Shown here: positions 6,536 to 14,988 of the stretch, piece after piece
Position numbering within the stretch: position 1 is the first letter of the stretch
How the letters are laid out: every line of letters starts with the position of its first letter
Origin: an uncultured Prevotellaceae bacterium
GTDB taxonomy: Bacteria > Bacteroidota > Bacteroidia > Bacteroidales > Bacteroidaceae
Assembly: GCA_937891085.1 (NCBI GenBank)
Contig: CALAEY010000061.1
Coordinates: forward strand, 1 to 23,033
Direction: 5' to 3'
DNA length: 23,033 bases
Translations under genes and position numbers: made by a program
Notes under the pieces: model-generated
What the model was told of the DNA's origin: nothing
The model's database searches: none
Seen by the model: only the letters and a program-made list of their open reading frames with translations

Positions 6536-8197
6536 TTACCTCCTTTTATTTCGTTTGATATTCATTTGGCGGGGCGATACAGAAGGCTGACGCTGCACGT
6601 TTTTCAGACGCGCACTCTCATCCTTGTCTACCCATGTGAAGATCTCCTCTTTTGACCTTGGCCGTATATGATTCAGCCAAACGAAAGCCTCCAACTTATC
6701 TTTTCCTGCAGGTATCTGATCCAGTGGATAGCCCGTACCTGTGGTCTTTCCTATAAACGTACCGTCCTTCATCTTCTGATTCTCCAAGCGCAGACGCAGG
6801 AAACTGCTCTCGGTATAGTCCATCAGCAAGATGGTACTGTCTTTCTCATCGATGGGATAGTAAATCACACGCACATTGCCATCGGTATCTACCTCATAGA
6901 GTTCGCCTTCTTGGAAGAAGGCCTTCATCTCCCTACCCGATACCTGATTGTAGCGTATGGAATCACGAGCCTCTACGGCCAGTGCCTGATTAATAATGTG
7001 TGCCCATCGGATGGTGCTGTCATTGACATACACCTTGATTTGTTCGCCAAGCAACTGCTCCTCACCATACCACATGATCGGGTCACGATACATAGTAAGG
7101 CAGGAATCTTGCGACGTATAAACCAATGAATCACACACAGCCTGCACATCACTACGGAAGGCACGCACCTTATGATAGGCTCGCAATTCTCGATAAGCAG
7201 AGTCGGTTTTCACATTATATGTTATCATGCGCAAAGTATCAGCATGCAGGAAAAGGCTGTCGCCTTGTGAATAGTCCACCACCACTGCACTGTCGGTAGC
7301 AAAGGCCGACTCTTCCAACTGATTGTAGAAGCAATAGTTTCCTGTGAACATATTCTTATTCACCGTATCATTCATGATGATGTCACCAAACGCCTCTCCG
7401 ATTCCCGTAATACGGTCGTAATAAAGGCTGTCGCCCGTGAGTTCTCTCGTTTGATAATGAATCACGGAGCGATCAAGCAGTTCTCCTTGCTCTGTGGCAG
7501 TGTTATAGAATCCCAACCGTGAAAAGATATGCGTCTCCTCATTATTGATATCAGAGGGACCCACGATGCTGGCAATTCGCGTCTCCGTGCTATACTCCAA
7601 GGTATCACTCGTAAGAACGAACTTAGGATTTTCCAGTGTCACATTCTCATTAAAGACGGCCATCTTTGTCTCAGGGCTGTATTCCCCCCAATAGGAAGTC
7701 AGCACATTCTCCGCATCGGTCAGTGTGCCTCCTTCGAAATAATAGCCCAGATTCTCTATACGGTCGTAGTTCAAGCTATCAGTGGCAAGCTCTGTTTGGC
7801 GGTTGATAAGTCGCACATTATCACGCAGCTGTGCCAACTGTGTCTGTCCGTCATAATAGAGATAGTCGCCATAGATGAAAAGGGTATCTCCCTGCTCCAT
7901 GCGCACGTTTCCAAACGCCTCGAAAGAGTTGAGCGCATCGTAGATAAGGGCACTGTCGCAATACATATACATGCTGTCATGGCGCAAGCGCACATCTCCG
8001 ATAAGGATGCGTACACCCGGGCGCGACTGATGCCCTTCTGCCCTATCGGCATAGAGTAGGTCCACACGCGTCTTGCGTACAGGCTGTACAGGAGGGCGAT
8101 CTTGAGCACCTAGCAAACACATCACGAACAGACAAGCCACCGCTATGAAGAGATAACGATGTCTGTTCCAGAAACTATGTGCCTTGCCTTGCTGCAT
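6536..8197 (-). CDS. OstA/LptA-like protein (LPS transport family)
   Basis: A 553-residue protein with an N-terminal signal segment (about 15-31, ending LLGAQD) and then a long run of OstA-type beta strands. Recurrent patterns such as DSLYYD, FEAFGNVRMEQGDTLFIYGD, GDSLFLHADTL and LTSDTLEYS match the OstA/LptA-LptD N-terminal jellyroll fold, which in Gram-negative bacteria carries LPS across the periplasm. Family LptA is about 180 residues, so this is a much longer Bacteroidota version; it lacks an obvious LptD barrel. I choose ATG 8197, whose A is shared with the surA stop (TGATG); an upstream in-frame TTG at 8212 would add five residues. Its place after surA fits a role in outer-membrane assembly. 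Confidence 0.8.
   Translation of the reverse strand: MQQGKAHSFWNRHRYLFIAVACLFVMCLLGAQDRPPVQPVRKTRVDLLYADRAEGHQSRPGVRILIGDVRLRHDSMYMYCDSALIYDALNSFEAFGNVRMEQGDTLFIYGDYLYYDGQTQLAQLRDNVRLINRQTELATDSLNYDRIENLGYYFEGGTLTDAENVLTSYWGEYSPETKMAVFNENVTLENPKFVLTSDTLEYSTETRIASIVGPSDINNEETHIFSRLGFYNTATEQGELLDRSVIHYQTRELTGDSLYYDRITGIGEAFGDIIMNDTVNKNMFTGNYCFYNQLEESAFATDSAVVVDYSQGDSLFLHADTLRMITYNVKTDSAYRELRAYHKVRAFRSDVQAVCDSLVYTSQDSCLTMYRDPIMWYGEEQLLGEQIKVYVNDSTIRWAHIINQALAVEARDSIRYNQVSGREMKAFFQEGELYEVDTDGNVRVIYYPIDEKDSTILLMDYTESSFLRLRLENQKMKDGTFIGKTTGTGYPLDQIPAGKDKLEAFVWLNHIRPRSKEEIFTWVDKDESARLKNVQRQPSVSPRQMNIKRNKRR
6538..6544 (-). promoter_or_regulatory. Shine-Dalgarno built from the last ostA codons
   Basis: AGGAGGT is formed by the final two Arg codons (AGG AGG) and the first base of the ostA stop, 6 bases before the ATG of the 98-residue gene. 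This arrangement favours translational coupling. Confidence 0.6.
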
Positions 8198-9561
8198 CAG
8201 TTCTTTATCCAATTAGGATATTTGAATTCACAACCATTGTTCCACTTACTATTGATGCGCACATAGGTGTGCTTCTGCTTCTCACGAATCCACTTATCGA
8301 GCACCTCGTTCTGCCTTTGCATCAGTACCATATCCTTCAGATTCTGGTAGTCTTCTGCCACTGTAGCCTTATGGCCGTTGATACGACTCTTAAGCTTCAC
8401 TATCACGCACTGCTCTCTACCCGTCTTCGGAGAAATCATGGTGAATGCCTTGGAGATTTCACCTATCTGCATACCATCTACCACCTTAGCAATCTCTGAT
8501 GGCAGATCCTGCATCTCAAACTTGGAAGTTGTGGTATTGGAATTGGCCAACAAACCATTATTGTTGCGGGTATCCTTATCGTCAGACAACAAGCTGGCAC
8601 CTTCCTCGAACGTGAATTTCTGATTACGGATGTCATCAGCGATAGAATCCAACTGTGCCAAACCTGCATTCAGAGCCTCTTCTGGCACATGAGGCTTAAG
8701 CAAGATATGACGGGCCTGCACGCGATCACCACGTTTTTCAACCAACTGGATGATATGGTAGCCAAACTCTGTTTCTACAATACGTGACACCTGACCAGGA
8801 GACTGCAGGTTGAAAGCAGCGGTAGCAAAAGGCTGCACCCACTCTCCTCTGCCATGGAAACCGAGGTCTCCGCCTTGTGCAGCAGAACCGTCCTCAGAAT
8901 AAAGGCGAGCCAACATAGTGAAACTCTCACCATTGTTCACACGCTCGGTATATTCACGCAGGCGCAGCTTCACTTCATCAATCTCCTCTTGTGGAATTTT
9001 AGGCTCACGCGTGATAATCTCCACCTCTACCTGTGTAGGCACGTAAGGGATACTGTCTTGAGGGAGAGTACTGAAGAAACGGCGCACCTCTGCTGGCGTC
9101 ACCTTGATGTCGCCCACCAACTGCTGCTGCATCTTCTGCACGGTGAGTCCCTCACGGGCACTGACACGCAAGGCCTCACGTATCTGACTGGAAGTCTTAT
9201 TGAAATACTCCTCCATCTTCTCGCGAGAGCCGATGTTCTGAATATACATGTTGGTCATATACTCCACACGCTGCAGCACTTCAGATTCAGAGACCTCCAC
9301 GCTATCGAGCTCCGCTTGGTGCAAAAACAATTTCTGCACGGCAAGCTCTTCTGGCAATACGCAATAAGGATCGCCATCGAATCTGCGACCTTCATATAGC
9401 GCGCTCATACGAGCATCTTCTATCTCTGATTTCCAGATAGCCTCATCACCGACTACCCAAACCACCTCATCTATCACATTGTCTTGTGCATAGGAGAACT
9501 CCATGCAAAGCAATGCCATGAGGCACAATGTCATCCATCTAATGTTCATATTTTTTTTCAT
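8197..9561 (-). CDS. surA: SurA-like periplasmic peptidyl-prolyl isomerase and chaperone
   Basis: A 454-residue secreted protein. A signal peptide (1-25, MKKNMNIRW... ending FSYAQ) is followed by a SurA N-terminal chaperone region (VIDEVVWVVGDEAIWKSEIE) and two PpiC-type rotamase domains at about 175-275 and 280-391. The first has the conserved GGDLGFHGRGEWVQPFATAAF and GYHIIQLVEKRGD; the second starts VQARHILLKPH and is more degenerate. SurA escorts outer-membrane proteins through the periplasm. ATG 9561 gives the best signal peptide; TTG 9573 would add four residues. The stop overlaps the ostA start. A 13-base sequence near the end of this gene recurs just before its own start. Confidence 0.88.
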   Translation of the reverse strand: MKKNMNIRWMTLCLMALLCMEFSYAQDNVIDEVVWVVGDEAIWKSEIEDARMSALYEGRRFDGDPYCVLPEELAVQKLFLHQAELDSVEVSESEVLQRVEYMTNMYIQNIGSREKMEEYFNKTSSQIREALRVSAREGLTVQKMQQQLVGDIKVTPAEVRRFFSTLPQDSIPYVPTQVEVEIITREPKIPQEEIDEVKLRLREYTERVNNGESFTMLARLYSEDGSAAQGGDLGFHGRGEWVQPFATAAFNLQSPGQVSRIVETEFGYHIIQLVEKRGDRVQARHILLKPHVPEEALNAGLAQLDSIADDIRNQKFTFEEGASLLSDDKDTRNNNGLLANSNTTTSKFEMQDLPSEIAKVVDGMQIGEISKAFTMISPKTGREQCVIVKLKSRINGHKATVAEDYQNLKDMVLMQRQNEVLDKWIREKQKHTYVRINSKWNNGCEFKYPNWIKN

Positions 9562-9581
9562 TCTTTTATCCAATTAGCCTA

Positions 9582-9589
9582 CGAAGATA
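9582..9589 (-). promoter_or_regulatory. Possible -7 box for surA
   Basis: TATCTTCG on the minus strand matches TAnnTTTG at seven of eight positions and lies 20 bases ahead of ATG 9561. The region where -33 would fall is covered by an inverted repeat (9595-9621). Confidence 0.4.
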
Positions 9590-9594
9590 GTGTT

Positions 9595-9621
9595 TTAATC
9601 GTTTACATTCACCACGATTAA
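9595..9621. promoter_or_regulatory. Operator-like inverted repeat upstream of surA
   Basis: TTAATCGT and ACGATTAA form a perfect 8-bp inverted repeat with an 11-base spacer. It lies at the expected -33 zone of the proposed surA promoter, as a repressor or activator site would. It is not followed by a T-run on the minus strand, which argues against a terminator of the upstream gene. Confidence 0.4.
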
Positions 9622-9654
9622 CGGTTTTTAAAGCAAGTTTCCAAAAATTCATCA

Positions 9655-11016
9655 TTATTTAAGCGATTTCAGCCGCTTTATCCACTGATTTTCCAAAAAA
9701 ACTTGGAAATGCTCCACCAATATCTCTCGAGGGACTCCTTCATAGTTGTCTGGTCCTTTGACCTTCTTTCCCTGCACGGCAGCATACGGGTATGAGGGAT
9801 TAGGATCGGCATGCGGCCCCTTGAAAACCAAATCATCTACATAGGCGTCATCTCCTGCTGCGAAAACTCCTTTCTTATATGTCAACGGGAATTGCCCATC
9901 TTTCTGATAACGCTGTGCAAGCAACGCCTCCCACTCTTCATAAGGTTTCTTCTTCAACAATTTAGCTGCCTGCTTAGCCAACTTCTTGGTAGGAGCCTGA
10001 ATGAGGATGCCTTTATAGCGATCGGTAGGCCAACGAAATTCATCTTGATGGGTGTCAAAATAGGACTTCAAGGCCAACTCATCTTCACTAGGACGGATTA
10101 CCTCACGAAGTGTGGCTTCTTCTACCAACAAGTCGTTCAAGAAAGACTCTTGCTTAGCCATAAAGGTCTCAGGATCTTGCTTCAGATGTTCAATCTTCGC
10201 ATCCAACAGACATTTGGTCACATATTTATCCAAACGTGAGGAGAGCGTTCCATAATCGGTAGCATAAAAGCGAGCGAAATCGGTTCCTGTAAATTCTTTT
10301 CCATCAAGGACAAACAACACCCTATCCGACTCTCCTCTTCGTATCAAGTCTTTACAGTTCTCCTCGTTCTGCTGGAAATGGAACTCTTCCTTCAACGTTT
10401 CTGTCAGTAGACGCAACAACGCAGGATCTTGCCCGCCCTCCAATAAACGTCTGGATTCCATAAGATTGTCAGATCCAACGTTTTGATGAGAAACTACCTG
10501 AATGACATGAATGCCCAAAGGAGAAACAAAAGGAGCGCTTACCTCTCCGTTCCTCAACCTAAAGGCTACCTCTTCAAATTCAACAGGCATCTGCAATTTG
10601 CGTACAAGGAGATCCTCCTTACTGTCTGAAAAGGCTTGCACCATCTCTTGAAACGAAGCACCCGACTGCAATTGCCGATAAATGGAATCCATCTGTTGCT
10701 GCAGAGAAGCAAGGCGTGATGCCGTAATATTCTGAGGGGTTTTCTTGAAAATCTGCTTTACCACTACCACCTCTTCAGACGACTGACTAGGTAAGTTTGC
10801 TTCACGAAGATAGGCATCAGCAAAAGAAGAAAAGAGCAAGCCACGATTATAGAGTTCGAGTTTCTCTGTCACTTCAGACAAAGTATCCAAGCCAATGGAC
10901 TTAGCGTACGAAACTTTCTCCAGATAGAGTGAAGGGAATTTCTCCTGAGCCTTACATCCTTGACGCAAAAGGCACAAGAGCAACAAAACACCTATAAAAC
11001 GCAGCACTCTCACCAT
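9655..11016 (-). CDS. PpiC-type peptidyl-prolyl isomerase, SurA paralog
   Basis: A 453-residue exported protein with a signal peptide (1-23, VRVLRFIGVLLLLCLLRQGCKA); the Cys at 21 lacks a good lipobox, so signal peptidase I cleavage after CKA is more likely than lipidation. A PpiC/parvulin domain spans about 83-177 (VVVVKQIFKKTP ... EVSAPFVSPLGIHVIQVVSH) and a second, weaker parvulin-like half may lie at 320-430. It resembles SurA in size and context but is divergent, so it may act as a chaperone more than an isomerase. It lies between guaB and surA, the same strand as both. A hairpin separates it from guaB; no clear promoter of its own is visible. Confidence 0.75.
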   Translation of the reverse strand: MVRVLRFIGVLLLLCLLRQGCKAQEKFPSLYLEKVSYAKSIGLDTLSEVTEKLELYNRGLLFSSFADAYLREANLPSQSSEEVVVVKQIFKKTPQNITASRLASLQQQMDSIYRQLQSGASFQEMVQAFSDSKEDLLVRKLQMPVEFEEVAFRLRNGEVSAPFVSPLGIHVIQVVSHQNVGSDNLMESRRLLEGGQDPALLRLLTETLKEEFHFQQNEENCKDLIRRGESDRVLFVLDGKEFTGTDFARFYATDYGTLSSRLDKYVTKCLLDAKIEHLKQDPETFMAKQESFLNDLLVEEATLREVIRPSEDELALKSYFDTHQDEFRWPTDRYKGILIQAPTKKLAKQAAKLLKKKPYEEWEALLAQRYQKDGQFPLTYKKGVFAAGDDAYVDDLVFKGPHADPNPSYPYAAVQGKKVKGPDNYEGVPREILVEHFQVFLENQWIKRLKSLK

Positions 11017-11031
11017 TGTATATTTTACGCA

Positions 11032-11068
11032 TCAATGCCCGAAAAGCATCATACTCATCGGGCATTGA
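11032..11068 (-). terminator. Hairpin between guaB and the PpiC gene
   Basis: TCAATGCCCGA and TCGGGCATTGA pair perfectly over 11 bp around a 15-base loop, 21 bases after the guaB stop. No T-run follows on the minus strand, so termination may be partial or need a factor; readthrough into the PpiC gene is plausible. Confidence 0.55.
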
Positions 11069-11089
11069 AAGTTTATTTTCATCAATCAA

Positions 11090-12565
11090 TTACTCAGGAC
11101 GGCTATAGTTAGGCGCCTCACTGGTAATGGCTACATCGTGTGGATGACTCTCCAAAACACCAGCATTGGTAATACGCGTGAACTTCGCATTGTGCAGCTC
11201 CTTAATGTTGTGAGCACCGCAGTAACCCATACCTGAACGCAAGCCACCAGACAACTGATAAATCACCTCATACAATGTTCCCTTGTAAGGCACACGGCCA
11301 GAAATGCCTTCTGGAACCAATTTCTTCACATCCTTGGTATCGCTCTGGAAGTAACGATCCTTAGAACCGTTCTCCATAGCTTCCAAAGAACCCATGCCAC
11401 GATAAGACTTAAACTTACGCCCATTGAAGATAATGGTTTCACCAGGAGACTCTTCTGTACCTGCAACCAGAGAACCTATCATAACACTGTATCCACCAGC
11501 AGCCAATGCCTTCACCACATCACCAGAATAGCGCAAACCGCCATCAGCAATCAAAGGCACTCCGGTTCCTTCCAAAGCCTTTGCCACATCGTAAACGGCA
11601 GAAAGCTGAGGAACACCTACACCTGCCACCACACGAGTAGTACAAATAGAACCAGGACCAATACCAACCTTCACGGCATCGGCACCAGCCTCTACCAACA
11701 TCTTGGCAGCTTCACCAGTAGCGATGTTGCCAACTACGATGTCGATATTTGGGAAACATTTCTTGGCTTCTTTCAGTTTCTCAATGACACCCTTAGAATG
11801 CCCGTGTGCGGTATCGATGACGATAGCATCTACGCCTGCATCGATAAGTGCCTTCATTCGATCAAGTGTATCATTGGTGACACCTACACCAGCAGCTACG
11901 CGCAGACGACCTTTCTCGTCCTTGCAAGCCATAGGTTTGTCCTTAGCCTTTGTGATGTCCTTGTATGTTATAAGTCCCACCAACTTATTGTCCTTATCCA
12001 CTACAGGAAGCTTCTCAATCTTGTTCTCCTGCAGAATTTGTGCAGCAGCCTCTAGGTCGGTTCCCGGATGGGTAGTAACAATATGCTCACTGGTCATCAC
12101 CTCGTCTATGCGCTTATCCAGCTTCCTCTCGAAACGCAGGTCTCTGTTGGTAACAATGCCTACCAGACGACAATCATCATCTACCACAGGAATACCACCG
12201 ATCTTGTATTCTGCCATGATATCCAGTGCATCCTTTACCAAAGAACCACGTTTGATGGTCACAGGATCATAGATCATACCGTTCTCAGCACGCTTCACAA
12301 TAGCCACTTGGCGAGCCTGCTCTTCAATGGACATGTTCTTGTGAATCACGCCGATGCCACCTTCACGTGCAATAGCGATAGCCATCTTGGCTTCTGTCAC
12401 TGTATCCATAGCGGCAGTAACAAAAGGAACCTTCAGTTCGATGTTTCGTGAAAACTTTGTTGAGAGATCAACAGACTTAGGTAAAACCTCAGAATAGGCA
12501 GGGATCAACAAAACGTCATCGTAAGTCAATCCGTCCATAACAACCTTATCAGCAATAAATGACAT
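11090..12565 (-). CDS. guaB: Inosine-5'-monophosphate dehydrogenase
   Basis: A 491-residue IMP dehydrogenase, which oxidises IMP to XMP with NAD+ in the committed step of guanine nucleotide synthesis. The TIM barrel begins DGLTYDDVLLIPAYSEVLP (11-29), is interrupted by two CBS domains (about 95-205), and continues with DTAHGHS (251-257). The catalytic loop is GIGPGSICTTRVVAGVGVPQ (301-320) with nucleophile Cys308. The flap carries SGRVPYKG (422-429), whose Arg and Tyr activate water. Length and motifs are those of a normal bacterial enzyme. A matching promoter lies 29 bases upstream, so it is probably transcribed apart from recQ. Confidence 0.97.
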   Translation of the reverse strand: MSFIADKVVMDGLTYDDVLLIPAYSEVLPKSVDLSTKFSRNIELKVPFVTAAMDTVTEAKMAIAIAREGGIGVIHKNMSIEEQARQVAIVKRAENGMIYDPVTIKRGSLVKDALDIMAEYKIGGIPVVDDDCRLVGIVTNRDLRFERKLDKRIDEVMTSEHIVTTHPGTDLEAAAQILQENKIEKLPVVDKDNKLVGLITYKDITKAKDKPMACKDEKGRLRVAAGVGVTNDTLDRMKALIDAGVDAIVIDTAHGHSKGVIEKLKEAKKCFPNIDIVVGNIATGEAAKMLVEAGADAVKVGIGPGSICTTRVVAGVGVPQLSAVYDVAKALEGTGVPLIADGGLRYSGDVVKALAAGGYSVMIGSLVAGTEESPGETIIFNGRKFKSYRGMGSLEAMENGSKDRYFQSDTKDVKKLVPEGISGRVPYKGTLYEVIYQLSGGLRSGMGYCGAHNIKELHNAKFTRITNAGVLESHPHDVAITSEAPNYSRPE

Positions 12566-12593
12566 AAATGTACCTTTTAAAATTTATTGCGTG

Positions 12594-12601
12594 CAAAATT
12601 A
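12594..12601 (-). promoter_or_regulatory. Probable -7 box of guaB
   Basis: TAATTTTG followed by C on the minus strand fits TAnnTTTG; TTTA lies 19 bases upstream (12621-12624). The 97-base gap between recQ and guaB is AT-rich and contains no convincing terminator. Confidence 0.6.
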
Positions 12602-12662
12602 CGCATTTTATTTGACATAATAAATCTTTTGAGAAAAAAGTTGACAACTTTTTCCATAAAGA

Positions 12663-14861
12663 TCAGTTGGCCATCTCGGAGATGAACTTGATGCGTACCA
12701 GACGGATTTCCTCCTCTGTATATTCATCGCCGAGCTCATCCATCGCCTCATCCAGATCATCTGTTGTTGACTCCTTGAAATAGTCGTAGATATCCAGCAT
12801 GTGGTCTTGATCCATCACGTCATTCAGGAAATAATTGATGTTGAGCTTAGTACCAGAATATACGATAGATTCCACCTCATCCAGCAGTTCATCAAACTCG
12901 ATACCCTTGGAAGAGGCAATGTCATCAAGCGCTACCTTGCGGTCGATGGCTTGGATGATAGACACCTTCATCTTCGACTTATTGGCTACCGTACGCACAC
13001 GGAGATCCTCGGGACGCTCTATCTCATTCTCCTCGCAATGGCGCTTGATAAGCTTGCAGAACTCCTCGCCATAGCGCTTAGCCTTTCCGGCTCCTACACC
13101 AGGAATGTTCTGAAGTTCTTCCACCGTCACAGGATAGGTGGTAGCCATAGCTTCCAAGGAAGGATCCTGGAAGATGACATACGGAGGAACAGAGAGCTGC
13201 TTGGACAACTTCTTGCGAAGGTCCTTAAGCATAGAATACAACGCCGGATCCAATGCCAGAGAGGCCCCTCCATGCATTGGAGCGTCATCCTCTTCCTCAT
13301 CGAAATCATTGTCTTCTGTAATCTTAAAGGATACCGGTTTCTTGAGATACTTCTTACCTGCCTCAGTAGCTTTCAGTAGTCCGTAGTTCTCGACATCCTT
13401 ACTGATGTAGCCGGCTATTTGTGCTTGATGTATCACTGTATTGAGCGTCTTCTCCTCTTCATTCTCACAGACACCAAAGATTTCCAGTTCCTCATGCCTG
13501 TGATCCAAGACTTCAGATGTCTCTTCTCCTCTAAGAATATCAATTATGTAGTTAGCTTTGAATTTTTCCTTAACTGCTAAAATCGCATCAAGTACGTTGC
13601 ATAAAAGATCTTGCGCTTCCACTTGTTTTTTTGGATTTAAACAATTGTCACAATTTCCGCAGTTGGCTTCTTTGTACTCCTCTCCGAAATAGTGAAGGAG
13701 CGTCTTACGGCGACAAACTGAAGATTCTGCGTATGCAGCCGTCTCTTGCAGAAGCTGCTTTCCTATTTCCTGCTCTGCCACAGGTTTGCCTTGCATGAAC
13801 TTCTCGAGTTTCTGCAAGTCTTTATAACTATAGTAAGTGATGCACATACCTTCACCACCATCACGGCCAGCACGGCCAGTCTCCTGATAATAGCCCTCAA
13901 GGCTCTTAGGGATATCGTAGTGGATAACGAAACGAACATCTGGCTTGTCTATACCCATGCCGAAGGCAATGGTAGCCACGATGACATCAACCTTCTCCAT
14001 CAAGAAATCGTCTTGATTCTGAGTGCGCAAGGCAGAATCCATGCCTGCATGATATGGGCGGGCACTGATGCCGTTGGCTTGCAGGATCTCTGCCAGCTCC
14101 TCCACTTTCTTGCGACTCAAGCAATAGATGATGCCCGACTTACCAGAGTTATTTTTTATGAACTTGATAATGTCTTTGTCAACATTGTTTGTCTTCTGTT
14201 TAACTTCGTAATAAAGGTTAGGACGGTTGAAAGACGACTTGAAGACTTTAGCATCCATCATACCTAGATTCTTCTGAATATCGTGCTGCACCTTCGGAGT
14301 AGCCGTTGCGGTGAGGGCTATGACAGGTGCCTCTCCTATCTCATTGATGATCGGACGGATGCGACGGTATTCTGGACGGAAGTCGTGTCCCCATTCTGAG
14401 ATACAATGCGCCTCATCTACGGCATAGAAGGAAATCTTCACCGTCTTCAAGAAATCCACATTCTCCTGCTTAGTAAGTGATTCGGGAGCCACATAGAGCA
14501 ACTTAGTCTTTCCGCTTACGATGTCTTCCTTCACCTGTTCGATGGCATTCTTATTCAATGAGGAATTGATGAAGTGTGCCACTCCATCTTCCTCACTGTA
14601 GTTGCGCATGGCATCTACCTGGTTTTTCATAAGAGCAATCAATGGAGAGATGACGATGGCAGTTCCCTCCATCAATAAAGAGGGCAACTGGTAGCACAAT
14701 GATTTTCCTCCACCTGTGGGCATCAGCACAAAAGTGTCATTTCCCGCAAGCAGATTGTCTATGATATCTTCTTGGTTTCCCTTGAAGGTATCAAAACCAA
14801 AGTACCTTTTCAGTTGTTCTACCAACAATTCATGCCTGTCTTCTTTCATAGTTACTCTCAT
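12663..14861 (-). CDS. recQ: ATP-dependent DNA helicase RecQ
   Basis: A 732-residue 3'-5' helicase of recombination and replication-fork repair. Visible are Walker A MPTGGGKS (47-54), DEAH (149-152) followed by the aromatic-rich loop CISEWGHDFRPEY, the TGRAGRDG arginine-finger motif (328-335), the zinc cysteines C383, C401, C404 and C407, a winged-helix RQC region (about 410-510), an acidic linker (516-527) and an HRDC domain (about 537-617). After it comes an additional segment (630-732) resembling a helix-turn-helix module, which makes the protein longer than E. coli RecQ (about 610). The start may be ATG 14861 or 14849. It has its own strong promoter after clpX. Confidence 0.95.
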   Translation of the reverse strand: MRVTMKEDRHELLVEQLKRYFGFDTFKGNQEDIIDNLLAGNDTFVLMPTGGGKSLCYQLPSLLMEGTAIVISPLIALMKNQVDAMRNYSEEDGVAHFINSSLNKNAIEQVKEDIVSGKTKLLYVAPESLTKQENVDFLKTVKISFYAVDEAHCISEWGHDFRPEYRRIRPIINEIGEAPVIALTATATPKVQHDIQKNLGMMDAKVFKSSFNRPNLYYEVKQKTNNVDKDIIKFIKNNSGKSGIIYCLSRKKVEELAEILQANGISARPYHAGMDSALRTQNQDDFLMEKVDVIVATIAFGMGIDKPDVRFVIHYDIPKSLEGYYQETGRAGRDGGEGMCITYYSYKDLQKLEKFMQGKPVAEQEIGKQLLQETAAYAESSVCRRKTLLHYFGEEYKEANCGNCDNCLNPKKQVEAQDLLCNVLDAILAVKEKFKANYIIDILRGEETSEVLDHRHEELEIFGVCENEEEKTLNTVIHQAQIAGYISKDVENYGLLKATEAGKKYLKKPVSFKITEDNDFDEEEDDAPMHGGASLALDPALYSMLKDLRKKLSKQLSVPPYVIFQDPSLEAMATTYPVTVEELQNIPGVGAGKAKRYGEEFCKLIKRHCEENEIERPEDLRVRTVANKSKMKVSIIQAIDRKVALDDIASSKGIEFDELLDEVESIVYSGTKLNINYFLNDVMDQDHMLDIYDYFKESTTDDLDEAMDELGDEYTEEEIRLVRIKFISEMAN

Positions 14862-14894
14862 TAGTTAGTCTTTCCAGCATATCGCAGGATTCAA

Positions 14895-14925
14895 CAAATT
14901 TAGTAATTAGTTCTGAATATTCAAA
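14895..14925 (-). promoter_or_regulatory. recQ promoter, near-perfect Bacteroidota type
   Basis: On the minus strand TTTG (14922-14925), 19 bases, then TAAATTTG (14895-14902). The -33 region reads TTTGAATATT, the same as at the tig promoter. It lies 33 bases ahead of ATG 14861. Confidence 0.7.
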
Positions 14926-14988
14926 TAATAAGCAAAGTTTTATTATACAAATTTGTTGTTTATCTGCATTTAGAGGTCTGAAAACGCA

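Noticed and set aside
5812..6558. Long plus-strand open frames opposite mutL, recQ, surA and others
   Set aside because: They lie antisense to well-recognised genes, lack family motifs and have no promoter or ribosome site of their own.
9655..11016. Lipoprotein status of the PpiC paralog
   Set aside because: Cys21 is preceded by RQG, which does not fit the lipobox; signal peptidase I cleavage after CKA is more likely.
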